This document shows positions 22,413 to 34,857 of a stretch of 64,000 bases of DNA, one piece after another; position 1 is the first letter of the stretch; each line of letters begins with the position of its first letter. The stretch spans positions 2,809,001 through 2,873,000 of the forward strand of contig OZ345366.1 in the NCBI GenBank assembly GCA_977006965.1. Reading direction: 5' to 3'. Source of the DNA: Phymatolithon calcareum (Eukaryota; Rhodophyta; Florideophyceae; Hapalidiales). Below the pieces are notes generated by a model. That model did no database searches. It saw nothing but the letters and a program-made list of their open reading frames with translations, and was not told the origin of the DNA. The translations under genes were made by a program, and so were the position numbers.

Positions 22413-22994
22413 TCAACTAAATAGACCTGTTGGCTCCGATTTCAAGATAGAGCTCAGGAAATAGATCTCCTTTAGAAGAATGTGCTTGGATTGATTGTAG
22501 TAATCGAAGAGAGAACTATTAACTTTTTCCAAGGCAGGACAGGAATATTGGCACGTTGAGTCAGGAACTTGCACCAGTTTCCAAGCCACTTCCATAGATA
22601 GCCCAACTTTCTGTAATGTAAAGTGCAGTTTCCCGACGCGTATGAACAGAGTATACTCTCGATCATCAATGGTTATGGCTTCCGGCCACGTCACAGAATC
22701 TGGCTTGTGCTCGTCGAGAAGATCGGAAAGCACAAAGGAGCGGACCTGAGCATCAAGTCTGACATCATTCAGCGCTTTAAGAAGAACAACGAACAACTTC
22801 GACCAACAATCATTACTCAGCTTTTTTGCTCGAACTGTTTGTTTGTTGCGAATCTCTCCAGCTTGCATTGAAATGTTGTGAACCGACTTCATATATCGGT
22901 AGAATGTCTTCAAAGAGTGCACTTGCTTCGCTTCTCTGCAACTAAACACGAAAACAAGGCAGCAATGGAAATATATCCAAAATGTTCTCTCCAT
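22413..22994 (-). CDS. hypothetical protein
   Basis: A 193-residue frame with no motif I recognise. It has a hydrophobic N-terminal stretch (FWIYFHCCLVFVFSC) that could be a signal or TM segment, then a mixed charged body with LSDLLDEHKPDSVTWPEAI and several cysteines. It ends about 240 bp before the long satellite. With nothing to confirm it, it may be a chance frame or a piece of a decayed gene. Confidence 0.25.
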   Translation of the reverse strand: MERTFWIYFHCCLVFVFSCREAKQVHSLKTFYRYMKSVHNISMQAGEIRNKQTVRAKKLSNDCWSKLFVVLLKALNDVRLDAQVRSFVLSDLLDEHKPDSVTWPEAITIDDREYTLFIRVGKLHFTLQKVGLSMEVAWKLVQVPDSTCQYSCPALEKVNSSLFDYYNQSKHILLKEIYFLSSILKSEPTGLFS

Positions 22995-23229
22995 TCTGGA
23001 ACAAAAGAAGATCTTTCTCGAAAGCGAGTAACTCCAAAGGCCCCAAATGACTGCACAAGAGAATGAGAGGACAAAAAAAGGCGGAAACGGAATTCTTCTT
23101 TACCATAGACTTCTGCGCCGACATCGAGTGGAAATAAATCCTTACCAAATTCGAAAATAAATGCGTCCCGCGTACAAATGGAATAGGCCGCAAAGTTTCA
23201 ACTCAAAAGAATGATCAAAATAATTCCTT

Positions 23230-26200
23230 CCATTTTCATTTTCATTCATATTCATTCATTTTCCTTCATTTTCATTCATTTTCCTTCATTTTCATTCATT
23301 TTCATTCATTTTCATTCATTTTCATTCATTTTCATTCATTTTCATTCATTTTCATTCATTTTCATTCATTTTCATTCATTTTCATTCATTTTCATTCATT
23401 TTCATTCATTTTCATTCATTTTCATTCATTTTCATTCATTTTCATTCATTTTCATTCATTTTCATTCATTTTCATTCATTTTCATTCATTTTCATTCATT
23501 TTCATTCATTTTCATTCATTTTCATTCATTTTCATTCATTTTCATTCATTTTCATTCATTTTCATTCATTTTCATTCATTTTCATTCATTTTCATTCATT
23601 TTCATTCATTTTCATTCATTTTCCTTCATTTTCATTCATTTTCATTCATTTTCATTCATTTTCATTCATTTTCATTCATTTTCATTCATTTTCATTCATT
23701 TTCATTCATTTTCATTCATTTTCATTCATTTTCATTCATTTTCATTCATTTTCATTCATTTTCATTCATTTTCATTCATTTTCATTCATTTTCATTCATT
23801 TTCATTCATTTTCATTCATTTTCATTCATTTTCATTCATTTTCATTCATTTTCATTCATTTTCATTCATTTTCATTCATTTTCATTCATTTTCATTCATT
23901 TTCATTCATTTTCATTCATTTTCATTCATTTTCATTCATTTTCATTCATTTTCATTCATTTTCATTCATTTTCATTCATTTTCATTCATTTTCATTCATT
24001 TTCATTCATTTTCATTCATTTTCATTCATTTTCATTCATTTTCATTCATTTTCATTCATTTTCATTCATTTTCATTCATTTTCATTCATTTTCATTCATT
24101 TTCATTCATTTTCATTCATTTTCATTCATTTTCATTCATTTTCATTCATTTTCATTCATTTTCATTCATTTTCATTCATTTTCATTCATTTTCATTCATT
24201 TTCATTCATTTTCATTCATTTTCATTCATTTTCATTCATTTTCATTCATTTTCATTCATTTTCATTCATTTTCATTCATTTTCATTCATTTTCATTCATT
24301 TTCATTCATTTTCATTCATTTTCATTCATTTTCATTCATTTTCATTCATTTTCATTCATTTTCATTCATTTTCATTCATTTTCATTCATTTTCATTCATT
24401 TTCATTCATTTTCATTCATTTTCATTCATTTTCATTCATTTTCATTCATTTTCATTCATTTTCATTCATTTTCATTCATTTTCATTCATTTTCATTCATT
24501 TTCATTCATTTTCATTCATTTTCATTCATTTTCATTCATTTTCATTCATTTTCATTCATTTTCATTCATTTTCATTCATTTTCATTCATTTTCATTCATT
24601 TTCATTCATTTTCATTCATTTTCATTCATTTTCATTCATTTTCATTCATTTTCATTCATTTTCATTCATTTTCATTCATTTTCATTCATTTTCATTCATT
24701 TTCATTCATTTTCATTCATTTTCATTCATTTTCATTCATTTTCATTCATTTTCATTCATTTTCATTCATTTTCATTCATTTTCATTCATTTTCATTCATT
24801 TTCATTCATTTTCATTCATTTTCATTCATTTTCATTCATTTTCATTCATTTTCATTCATTTTCATTCATTTTCATTCATTTTCATTCATTTTCATTCATT
24901 TTCATTCATTTTCATTCATTTTCATTCATTTTCATTCATTTTCATTCATTTTCATTCATTTTCATTCATTTTCATTCATTTTCATTCATTTTCATTCATT
25001 TTCATTCATTTTCATTCATTTTCATTCATTTTCATTCATTTTCATTCATTTTCATTCATTTTCATTCATTTTCATTCATTTTCATTCATTTTCATTCATT
25101 TTCATTCATTTTCATTCATTTTCATTCATTTTCATTCATTTTCATTCATTTTCATTCATTTTCATTCATTTTCATTCATTTTCATTCATTTTCATTCATT
25201 TTCATTCATTTTCATTCATTTTCATTCATTTTCATTCATTTTCATTCATTTTCATTCATTTTCATTCATTTTCATTCATTTTCATTCATTTTCATTCATT
25301 TTCATTCATTTTCATTCATTTTCATTCATTTTCATTCATTTTCATTCATTTTCATTCATTTTCATTCATTTTCATTCATTTTCATTCATTTTCATTCATT
25401 TTCATTCATTTTCATTCATTTTCATTCATTTTCATTCATTTTCATTCATTTTCATTCATTTTCATTCATTTTCATTCATTTTCATTCATTTTCATTCATT
25501 TTCATTCATTTTCATTCATTTTCATTCATTTTCATTCATTTTCATTCATTTTCATTCATTTTCATTCATTTTCATTCATTTTCATTCATTTTCATTCATT
25601 TTCATTCATTTTCATTCATTTTCATTCATTTTCATTCATTTTCATTCATTTTCATTCATTTTCATTCATTTTCATTCATTTTCATTCATTTTCATTCATT
25701 TTCATTCATTTTCATTCATTTTCATTCATTTTCATTCATTTTCATTCATTTTCATTCATTTTCATTCATTTTCATTCATTTTCATTCATTTTCATTCATT
25801 TTCATTCATTTTCATTCATTTTCATTCATTTTCATTCATTTTCATTCATTTTCATTCATTTTCATTCATTTTCATTCATTTTCATTCATTTTCATTCATT
25901 TTCATTCATTTTCATTCATTTTCATTCATTTTCATTCATTTTCATTCATTTTCATTCATTTTCATTCATTTTCATTCATTTTCATTCATTTTCATTCATT
26001 TTCATTCATTTTCATTCATTTTCATTCATTTTCATTCATTTTCATTCATTTTCATTCATTTTCATTCATTTTCATTCATTTTCATTCATTTTCATTCATT
26101 TTCATTCATTTTCATTCATTTTCATTCATTTTCATTCATTTTCATTCATTTTCATTCATTTTCATTCATTTTCATTCATTTTCATTCATTTTCATTCATT

Positions 26201-26891
26201 TTCATTCATTTTCATTCATTTTCATTCATTTTCATTCATTTTCATTCATTTTCATTCATTTTCATTCATTTTCATTCATTTTCATTCATTTTCATTCATT
26301 TTCATTCATTTTCATTCATTTTCATTCATTTTCATTCATTTTCATTCATTTTCATTCATTTTCATTCATTTTCATTCATTTTCATTCATTTTCATTCATT
26401 TTCATTCATTTTCATTCATTTTCATTCATTTTCATTCATTTTCATTCATTTTCATTCATTTTCATTCATTTTCATTCATTTTCATTCATTTTCATTCATT
26501 TTCATTCATTTTCATTCATTTTCATTCATTTTCATTCATTTTCATTCATTTTCATTCATTTTCATTCATTTTCATTCATTTTCATTCATTTTCATTCATT
26601 TTCATTCATTTTCATTCATTTTCATTCATTTTCATTCATTTTCATTCATTTTCATTCATTTTCATTCATTTTCATTCATTTTCATTCATTTTCATTCATT
26701 TTCATTCATTTTCATTCATTTTCATTCATTTTCATTCATTTTCATTCATTTTCATTCATTTTCATTCATTTTCATTCATTTTCATTCATTTTCATTCATT
26801 TTCATTCATTTTCATTCATTTTCATTCATTTTCATTCATTTTCATTCATTTTCATTCATTTTCATTCATTTTCATTCATTTTCATTCATTT
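23230..26891 (+). repeat. 10-bp satellite (TTTTCATTCA)n
   Basis: About 366 near-perfect copies of a 10-bp unit. Only the left edge is varied (several TTCCTTCATT units and an ATATTC), plus one isolated TTCC variant at about 23622. Because 10 is not a multiple of 3 and the unit has no forward stop, all three plus frames stay open; the minus strand carries TGA in every frame. The 1,267-aa frame here (repeating HSFSFIFIHF) is a by-product, not a gene. Confidence 0.95.
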
Positions 26892-26892
26892 C

Positions 26893-27547
26893 AAGAAATC
26901 TCTTTTTGCTTCCCTATTCCTCTCTTCCGTTTTTCTTCTGCTTCTCATTTTCATCTGACAATTCCTCTTCAAAATCAACTAATCTTGGTCCCGTTCTCGA
27001 ATATCAATTTTTAGTATCACTGTTCGAAATATTGACTACTCCAGGTCATGAAGGAAGAATTGGGCCATGAAGATTCGTCCTCACATTAAAAGAAAATTGT
27101 CTAGGATCCGGCATGTTAGATGTGGATGCACTAGTGCCACACGCATTGGTTCCAAAAAAATTTGTAAACTCTTAAGATAGATGTGCCCGAATATTTTTGC
27201 GACATTCAAGAATGATAACATTTTTCACGACACCCAAGAGCATATATTGCGAGTATAAGTGCCATCACTATTTTTTTCGGACACAGATCAAGCTCACGTG
27301 CGGATTTAAATATCATCAAGGTGGGCCGGTTTTTCGCTCCACCAAGCGCCGTCCCCGGATCGAGCAACCGCGCACCCATCAAGCAGCAGTGCCACCCTCG
27401 TCATCATCCTGTCTACCATTTGGCGTCTTGGGTGCGGTCAGCGATCCGTGCGAAGCACCCTACTTGGGGTGCCCAATCCCCAGGATCGCCCCTGGTGAGC
27501 TGATCGCTGAACAGGTTGTCCTTAAGGCATGACTGGGATTCTCAATA
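26893..27547. other. no recognised gene
   Basis: Flank of the satellite. From about 27.31 kb it becomes GC-richer, with a short plus frame (27197-27532) lacking motifs, leading into the histone H3-like segment. Confidence 0.35.
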
Positions 27548-27625
27548 GCGAGGACACATCAGAAAGCAGTCAAGTATACCGGCGGAAAGGCCCCACGGAA
27601 GCAGCACAGAGCGAAAGCAGCGGGA
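27548..27625 (+). pseudogene. histone H3 N-terminal tail relic
   Basis: One frame reads ARTHQKAVKYTGGKAPRKQ and then HRAKAAG. It lines up without gaps with the invariant H3 tail from residue A1 to about R26, with 18 of 26 positions the same by my count, including the TGGKAPRKQ block. The codon just before it is ATA where H3 has its ATG. A stop lies 15 bp further upstream, and the frame leaves H3 similarity after residue 25 and stops at about 27650. It is a 5' scrap of an H3 gene, or a tail-like peptide, not a working histone. Confidence 0.65.
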
Positions 27626-27662
27626 GAGAATCGATATCCGACAAGGATCTGAGATCAAGACC

Positions 27663-27995
27663 ATGCATTGGGATTCAGCCAAGCAGCTATTTAAAGTTGA
27701 GCTGAGCTCTCTTCCCGGTCAACAAAAGGAAATCAAACATTTTGAAGCTGTCCGGCTTCTCCCCAAGATCGCGACGGACTACTGCCTCAACCGTCCAATG
27801 AAAAGTCTGCAGCCCGAGCTCGTGGAGCGCTGGGGGATCTACGAAGCTGAGCTGGTGCTCAATGAGAAAACGTTGCACGATGCAGAAGAGGAACAAGCAG
27901 TACATTTCATGGACATTCCTGAAGAAGACATGCAGGAGGCACTGGACAGTGACCGATCTTCAGCATTCGCAGGACTCTCTCATTCAGGTTTCTGA
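27663..27995 (+). CDS. hypothetical protein
   Basis: A 110-residue frame starting MHWDSAKQLFKVELSS. It is acidic towards the C-terminus (DAEEEQAVHFMDIPEEDMQEAL). No family is recognised. It directly follows the H3 tail relic in another frame, and the next unknown frame starts at 28114, so these may be exons or fragments of one decayed gene. Confidence 0.25.
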   Translation: MHWDSAKQLFKVELSSLPGQQKEIKHFEAVRLLPKIATDYCLNRPMKSLQPELVERWGIYEAELVLNEKTLHDAEEEQAVHFMDIPEEDMQEALDSDRSSAFAGLSHSGF

Positions 27996-28113
27996 CCTCA
28001 GTCGTTCCGTCGTCCTCAAGTTCATCCTGCTTGGAGACGGCGAAGGAGAATATGAAGAAGGCGTGTATTACGGAACTTCTCATGATTCCGGAGACGACTG
28101 ATGGTCCCAAATC

Positions 28114-28575
28114 GTGTTCGCAATTATGTTCAACGCACGGATTGATGAAGACTCCAATACGCCGCTCTCTGAAGAGGTTCCAACTGCGACTCAGTTGAAA
28201 AAGACTAACAGCGAGCGGTGGAAGGAATGTATTGAAGATCATTCTGCAGGTGCCGTAAGCTTTAAAATTAAGGCTGAGCAAAGGTTTCTTCTTCTCGACA
28301 GACTTGATAGAATGGCATTGGAAAGGCCGGGCATGAAAATTCTCGTCGATTGCCCAGGCTCTCGATTCCACAGTAGTGACGCACAATACTACTACAAGTA
28401 CTATGCGAAACCGATGCTAGCTGGAAGCACATCCAATGAATGTGTTCAAGTTCTTCTTGCTAATGCTCTTGACCGCTTTGAGGACCCTGACACTACAATG
28501 GGTGTTTTCCTTCTCCAGGATCACCTCCACGTTCGAAATCTTCGTTATGTTTCGTCTAGGGCTTTCTCGAGCTGA
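28114..28575 (+). CDS. hypothetical protein
   Basis: A 153-residue frame with an even amino-acid mix that looks coding: NSERWKECIEDHSAGAVSF, QRFLLLDRLDRMALERPGMK, then QYYYKYYAKPMLAG. No family is recognised. It ends at the start of a 322-bp tandem duplication. Confidence 0.3.
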   Translation: MFAIMFNARIDEDSNTPLSEEVPTATQLKKTNSERWKECIEDHSAGAVSFKIKAEQRFLLLDRLDRMALERPGMKILVDCPGSRFHSSDAQYYYKYYAKPMLAGSTSNECVQVLLANALDRFEDPDTTMGVFLLQDHLHVRNLRYVSSRAFSS

Positions 28576-28577
28576 AG

Positions 28578-29157
28578 CGATTACGGGTCGACGAGATTAA
28601 CATATTTTCCAAGGTATGTAACCCGTCATATGATATAAAGTAGTTGATTGGTTACTTTTTTGACCTTTGACGATTCCAGATCGATGTGATTGACATATTT
28701 GATATCTTTTCAAACATGGTTCTTAAGATTTCCACTATAATTAGAGAGAGATTCTGTCCACTCTTTGAACATGCAACAGTACATTAGAAAACTAGTCATT
28801 CGAAGCCCCAGTGTGCGCACCGTAGTCTACACAGTCAATTCTCAGACCGGCTTGTCATATGGTGTACTGCAGCTTATTGGATACTTTGTTGACCTGTAAC
28901 GATTCCGGGTCGACGAGATTAACATTTTTTCTCAGGTACGTTGCCCGTCATATGATATACAGTAGTTGATTGTCTATTTTTTTACCTGTGGCGATTCCAG
29001 ATCGATTGGATTATCATATTTGATATCTTTTCAAAAATGGTTCCTAAGATTTCCACTCTAATTAGAGAGAGATTCTGTCCACTCTTTGAACATGCAACAG
29101 TGTATCGGTAAACTAGTCATTCGAAGCCCTAGTGTGCGTACATCTCGCCGTAGTCTA
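28578..29157. repeat. 322-bp tandem duplication
   Basis: Two copies start at about 28578 and 28900 (GATTACGGGTCGACGAGATT and GATTCCGGGTCGACGAGATT). They share long runs such as AATTAGAGAGAGATTCTGTC, with scattered changes and a small insertion in copy 2. Copy 2 overlaps the 3' end of the minus-strand frame at 29058-29357. Confidence 0.85.
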
Positions 29158-30147
29158 CAAATAACTCCTGACCTTTTCTTCATTGACGTTCTAGTTCTTA
29201 AGGTTACCAGAAACGGATTTTTCAAAGCATCTCGATTGATGGAACTTTCATTGCATGTGAAATTATTTTCATCTACCGAGAGCAGTGACAAGGAAGTTAT
29301 CTGCACAAACTTCTTCTGCATATCTTCAGGCCACTTATCGAGAGATAGCTTTCCCAAGGTCTTCTCCAGATGCTAGCACTGGAACCATATGACGAAGTTT
29401 CTTACTATGTTCTTTGGAAGTATTGAAAATGAGGGCATATCGTCTGGCGGCCGGGAAACGTGTCGCGGGCTTCTTCTTTTTCTCAGTATAACAACAGCTC
29501 AGCATCACCAAAATCATCTCCAGTGTTTCAGAAACGCCAGACTTGAAAATCCCGGCAAATATTTTCTTTCCCAATATTTGGTTAGGCTTTATGTGGGGTA
29601 TAGCGGCTTGGAAATAAAAAGCTGAAATGTTGATTGTCGATCCAACATACAACGGCTGACCGGATATTAGATGAAATACTTGCCATGCTCTGCAATCCAA
29701 ACCATTCACTTCGTTTCCATGAAAGACAGGATGCAGAGCTGTGAAGAATCGGTACGCTGCGCGCATAGTAGGGGCGTTTATCACCCTGTCCGTGTAGTTA
29801 ACTGAATCGTCCAAAATCATTACCGGACTGTAATAATTGACATCCCATTTGAAGCGCATGACCAGTTTCCTGAAGTCTTTAAATGGTATGGTCTTCATTT
29901 CTTCCTTCTTAATGGTTCGTCGGTCAGCAAGATGAGTATTAAGAACTCCCAGAATCATAACCATGTCAGGGAATTCGTGGTTCACAGATCCACCTGAGGC
30001 AAGTGACTCAATGTAGTTCTTAACTAACTGAGTGTCGTTTTTGACAGCTTCAAAACCTGTCCATAGTGTCGCACATATTGAGGCTACTCTGCGACTCGCC
30101 TGTTTTTCTCGCTTGGCCCCTCGCTCAATGAACTGAGCTGTTATCAA
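29058..30147 (-). pseudogene. hypothetical protein with one frameshift
   Basis: A 270-residue frame (30147-29335) and a 99-residue frame (29357-29058) join if one base is changed near 29355, since GEDLGK and GKLSLDKWPEDMQKKF read on from one another. Together they give about 360 residues of normal composition. Blocks include FKDFRKLVMRFKWDVNYYSP, MILDDSVNYTDRVI and AYRFFTALHPVFHGNEVNG. No family is recognised. The 3' end lies inside the second copy of the tandem duplication, so the C-terminus is partly repeated downstream. It may be a decayed host or element gene. Confidence 0.4.
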
Positions 30148-33120
30148 ATTCGATCCAGGATCGCTTTCTCGTTACAAATCACAAACTGCCATAAAATGTC
30201 ATATATGCACTGAAAAGTGTATTACAGTATTGTAGTGCCACAACTCAAAACGACCCGGCTGGTTCGTAAATCCAGTTCATAGACACAAAAAACATAACCA
30301 AATGAAAAACACTCCAAAAGAGTAGGAATTTTCTTCGTCACTCAAGTTGGTATGAAACAAGAATACTTGTATTCTAGAATACGGAAATCTCAGTAGTAAC
30401 TTCAGAGGTGAGGCGTATGTCAAGCAAACGTGCAAAAACTTTTCAGATAGAAACGAAGCGTGCAGGAACAGTCCTGGCGTTTCTTGGGTGGATAGTACAA
30501 GAACACTTACGATCGCGGCTTCACGCACTTCTTGTAAAAAGGTTTCTGCTGAGCGATAGCTAACAATCGTGGCAAGATAGGTAACCTTTTGCAGGTCTGG
30601 TCCTTCTGTTTTGTATGGAGAATTTTGTACACTCACGGTGCCGTTGAACCAACAAAGCAAAGCTTCCTAATTTTATAGCCGTGCTAAAAGACTGTCGAAG
30701 GGTCCCGAGACGAAGGTCTCAACGACGCGCCGTTTTCCCAAAGAGGGTCACAACTCCTTAAGAGTTTGGTCAGTGCGAGATACTTCCAAAGGAAGGAGAA
30801 AGAACAGACAATCACAAGACGATGATTGTCACGGACGCACAAGAGGACGCACAAAAAACGTTTCAGTCGTCATGCTCGCCCAATGCGTTGTGAGCTACCA
30901 TTCGTTAAGGAATAAAGCGGATTCGGTAAGATGAGTTTACTGCAAGACCAGTTACGCTAAGTTGGCTCCCGTCTCTTTCTCCGAGGCACCGCTCGAAGAG
31001 AGGGAAGCTCTATATATCTACCGAAATGTCTACTAATTCAGCCCTTTGGGAGCTAGGAACTTGGCGATTGAAGCAGAAAAACAGCACACGAATTTATATA
31101 ATCCTATTGCAACAATAGTGTGCAACGGGCTAGTAAGAGGCTCAAATAACACGTAAAATAATGCATGATTGCCCACAATAAAGTCACTCTTGCATCATTG
31201 GGGTGCATTTCCGGTATCCACGGCACGGAGACGTTGCAACATTGCGAAAGCTATGCACATATGCGTCTGAAAGCTTGCAAGATACTGGATGACTGCTGAT
31301 ACCCTGAGTCGTGCCTCGCGTTCAGACGAAAATCAATTGAAAAAACCTGCTGAAGTAATGGTAATTCCACCTCCAATCCGGACGCATATTGCCTTGTATA
31401 TCTAATAAAATATTAATCTAGTGCATGCGAAATATTGAAAGGGTTCGATTGCAACTTCTACCGAAAATCAAATATTTCGTAAAGTCATACTTCAAACCTT
31501 TGATATAATTCAGAATATCGAACATATGACTTGGAATCTAGTTCATATTCACTAGTATTAATTATGATTTCCTTGTCAATTGCAGGCGGCTCTCTAAAAT
31601 TGGAGTAATTGAATTTTTACTCTCCGAAACTGTAGTTGGAGTGCTCTGGAGCTCATAATTGACAGTATTGGCCAATAGCTGACCGACGAGAGATGAAATG
31701 GACTAGTTTGAGTGGGTTTTGACTTCGGCTGAAAATTGTGTATATAAAGCGTCTGTATCTCAGCGAAGACGGAGCAACCATCCAAACCTGAGAGCCAACT
31801 CAAAGGAAACGTTTCTTTCTCGCTTCCTGCGGAAGCTTCACCCTATCGGCTGTACTTTTGGTATCAGAAGTATGGGACTCATATTTAGGCCGGTACTGTA
31901 GAACTCCATGGAAGTCATAGAGAGCAACTGAAAAATTGGATTCCTGAATGTTTAATGGTTTCGTGGCCGTCAAGACGTCTAGCAAATTGATGATATGAGC
32001 TTATTTTTCTACTAAATTTAACTCTATTTTTCCGAAAGACACGTGACCTATCCTGACAGGGCCCTTTGAAGATTAGTTTGAGGTCTGTACACACCAGTCC
32101 ATCAAGCGCGCGAAAGTGGGACACTTCATTATCGGAGTACAATTTTTCCACTTTTTTTGCAAAGCTGTCGGTGTAGGAGGTCGCACCATCTCGGTACGTT
32201 GTTTTACGAGAATGGGAAAAATCTACATCATGGAAGCTATCGTAAGCTGCAACTCTGTTTGAATAAACATCCGGAAAGTGTACATACTCATATATCGGTC
32301 TATAATCGGGATGAAAGTGTCGTGGTGTACTTGCATGCGTCTGTCAATACCTTACGTTGTCGGCCGGGTATTGATAATCAAAGATTACATTTTCAAAAGG
32401 TCCCCTTCGATATTTTCTCCTTCTCTTTGCTCACGATATGCTGTCTTACAAGAAATGAAAATTTAGAAAAGATTTCTTTTTAGAATAGTGCCTTCGTTCA
32501 TCTTAGAGTCTTCCATCCATGCTCTGCCAAGTGGGCTAATATGAAACTGTCGAGAGCGCTCTCCGTAGCAGAGGATTCCTTAGCGGCCGCCTGGTTGTGC
32601 AATTCTCGAAATTCGGTGAAAAGAGAGTACAGTTCCTTATATAGGTTCTTTCAAGAGCTCTCCTTCTCCAGTATTTAAATGTTGAAGGCATTGGCCCTGA
32701 TCAGTCCAAGTGCCAAAAGAGATGTCTATCACTGTCACTACGAGGCCCAACATCTGAACAACTCTTGCCGTTGTTAACCCTAAACCCGAAGCGCGCAAAA
32801 CGAATAGAATGAATTTCGATCACTAGCTCGTTCTTCAAGCTTGCAGGAATAAAGCTGGCAGAAATAAGTGTAGAGATTATCCAAAAAATTGTAATTGGAC
32901 TTTGGTGACGTGCGTATGTTCGATTTTATCGACTTAACAAAAGTGGATCTAAGAAAAGTAATGGAAAACTTGCTTTAGATCCGCCGGCCGCGATGCTATG
33001 TTTCAAAAAACACTCTCTCGACGTGGGTGCTACACAACAGTCATTTTACCAGGGCCATCGGGTCCACTCGTGTTGAGAAATAATTCAATTATCCACCCGC
33101 AGCCAGCGGATCCGCCCGGA
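30148..33120. other. no recognised gene
   Basis: About 3 kb, AT-rich. A 127-residue minus frame (30660-30277) is the longest and has no motif. From about 32.5 kb scattered short GGATCC/GGCCGC-containing motifs begin. Confidence 0.35.
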
Positions 33121-33660
33121 AATATAATTAGAAATACCCTATTCCCTTCCCTAACAACCAGCTTCCCAATCCTTATCCCGTCTTTACTTGTTCGGGTAAT
33201 TCATCATTGCGCTTAGTATTTCGTGTGCCCCGCCTGTTGAGGCTTCTAGTGTGGTGCCGACTCTGATCTCGCACCACAGCTTATTCGATTTATCGCTCCT
33301 CTTCGCATCATGACATTGAACAGAACCATCACGCGGTAATTATTTGCAAGGGACCTCTCGTTCAACATCATGATCTGTTTCTTTGTGTTTCCGGGGTTTC
33401 TACACATATTATTCCGCTCCTCAGGCGAGGCTATAAGAAGATCATCACGACTGATTATTCCAGTCGGATCGCCACGTCAATAAGTGTCCCGCAGCAACCA
33501 CCTTCCGACTCCCCATCCCTTCATCATGTGTTTGGGTAAGTCATCACTGTGCTTTCTATTCGTGTGCCCCGCCTGTCAGAGCTTCTCCTTTGTTGTCCGA
33601 CTCTGTTCTCACACCACAGCTCATCGGATTGATCGCTCTTCCGCGTGACAAGTGCAACCG
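33121..33660. repeat. diverged direct repeat, period about 340 bp
   Basis: Sequence around 33190-33310 (CATCATTGCGCTTAGTATTT, then CGTGTGCCCCGCCTGTTGAG and CACCACAGCTTATTCGATT) recurs with changes around 33535-33640 (CATCACTGTGCTTTCTATTC, CGTGTGCCCCGCCTGTCAGA, CACCACAGCTCATCGGATTG). It is an old tandem duplication with no coding role seen. Confidence 0.6.
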
Positions 33661-34471
33661 GTTCGTCTCTGTCTCGGCGCCGTTTCGACATCTTTCTCTA
33701 TTTTTCTTACTCTTATACGTCGACCGCAACCATCACTACTGCACCCACTTCATTCTTGAATTCGTCAGGCGAAGGAGAGATTTATTTCACTGAGAGAGCG
33801 TTTCGCTCTCGTTATCGTCTAGTCAAGTGGAAGGACAGAAGTCGACCGCCGGATCTGTTGCGATTCGTGCCCCCTGATAGTCCTTCTGTTAAGGGTTTTG
33901 TAAATTTCCTTTCTATGTTTTGAACGCTCTATACCTTGATTTGTGCTCTGGCCGTAATAGATTGCTGAAATTTCCCCCAAGTTGGAGACCGTTATTCTCC
34001 GAGTACCACCTAATGTTCTTCTGATCTCGTTAGAGTCTCGGTTTCGAACTTCATATATATCTGCTGTTCATAAAGAATCAAGCTGCTACAGATGATCCGG
34101 AAAATGTCAGGCGGAGTTTTACAATCGCAATAACCAAGAGCGCCAGAACAGGGGCAAATTTCTATGAAATATTCTGGATCAGGATCTGCGCTTGCCGAGT
34201 ATTAGAGGTTCTAATTACAAAATATCGGCCTTTGAGTCTCTTTAATTTGTCAGATATTAAAATCTGACCTCGCGGTTGACGTAGAGTGACTGAGACGAGC
34301 CCAGAACTGGCCGTCGGAGATTTGAGAAGAATTGGCCGGAGAAGCCGACGGCTACTGTAAAGAAAAGAGAATAGCATTCGCATAGGATCGAAATCGAACT
34401 CTACCGAGTATGAAATAATCTTACTTTGTGCTGTATAATATTTGGAAACCTGCAGTTACTATCATTCTTCC

Positions 34472-34704
34472 GAGTGGATCCGCTGGCCGCGGCCGAAATC
34501 TTTTTATTTCAACCCGACTGAATCCGCTGGCCGTTGGAAAATGACCTCTCTGGAACATGCACGTCTATAGAGTTGTTTGTTGAAATATTGAACCGCGGCC
34601 AGCGAATACAAAGCTGTTTTTTCATTACTTTTATCGCGGCGAGCGGATCCACTGCAAGTTCAGTATCATACACTTCTTTTCTTTCGGGGCCAGCGAATCC
34701 ACAA
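34472..34704. repeat. inverted cluster of a GGATCCGCTGGCC motif
   Basis: Two forward copies (GTGGATCCGCTGGCCGCGG near 34474; GAATCCGCTGGCC near 34519) are followed by three reverse copies (CCGCGGCCAGCGAATAC near 34593; CGCGGCGAGCGGATCCAC near 34634; GGGGCCAGCGAATCCAC near 34686). Single copies also occur near 32977 and 33099. The arrangement can fold back on itself. Confidence 0.55.
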
Positions 34705-34755
34705 ATAAGCTTCCTATTTTTTGATTTTGTTTTCGACTGACACAGAATTTTCTTG

Positions 34756-34812
34756 CAGAAGTTCTCGTTTACGCAAAACTACGCGCTTAGTACGGTTAGA
34801 CGCGTCTCCATT
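34756..34812 (+). repeat. stray half of the cassette hairpin repeat
   Basis: GTTCTCGTTTACGCAAAACT, then ACGCGCTTAGTACGGTTAGA, matches the left arm of the foldback units at 41.52 and 54.7-55.3 kb. The right arm is missing. Confidence 0.5.
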
Positions 34813-34857
34813 CGAGCTTTCCAACATTACTAGGGTCTCCTCACCCTAGAGGCAAGT

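Noticed and set aside
23211-27014. A 1,267-residue open frame of repeated HSFSFIFIHF
   Set aside because: It is the direct reading of the 10-bp satellite, which has no stop in any forward frame; there is no independent coding evidence.
27646-27658. GATCTGAGATC core like the cassette palindrome near 27.65 kb
   Set aside because: Only the inner 11 bases match, with no outer symmetry or TAGAA flank; probably chance.
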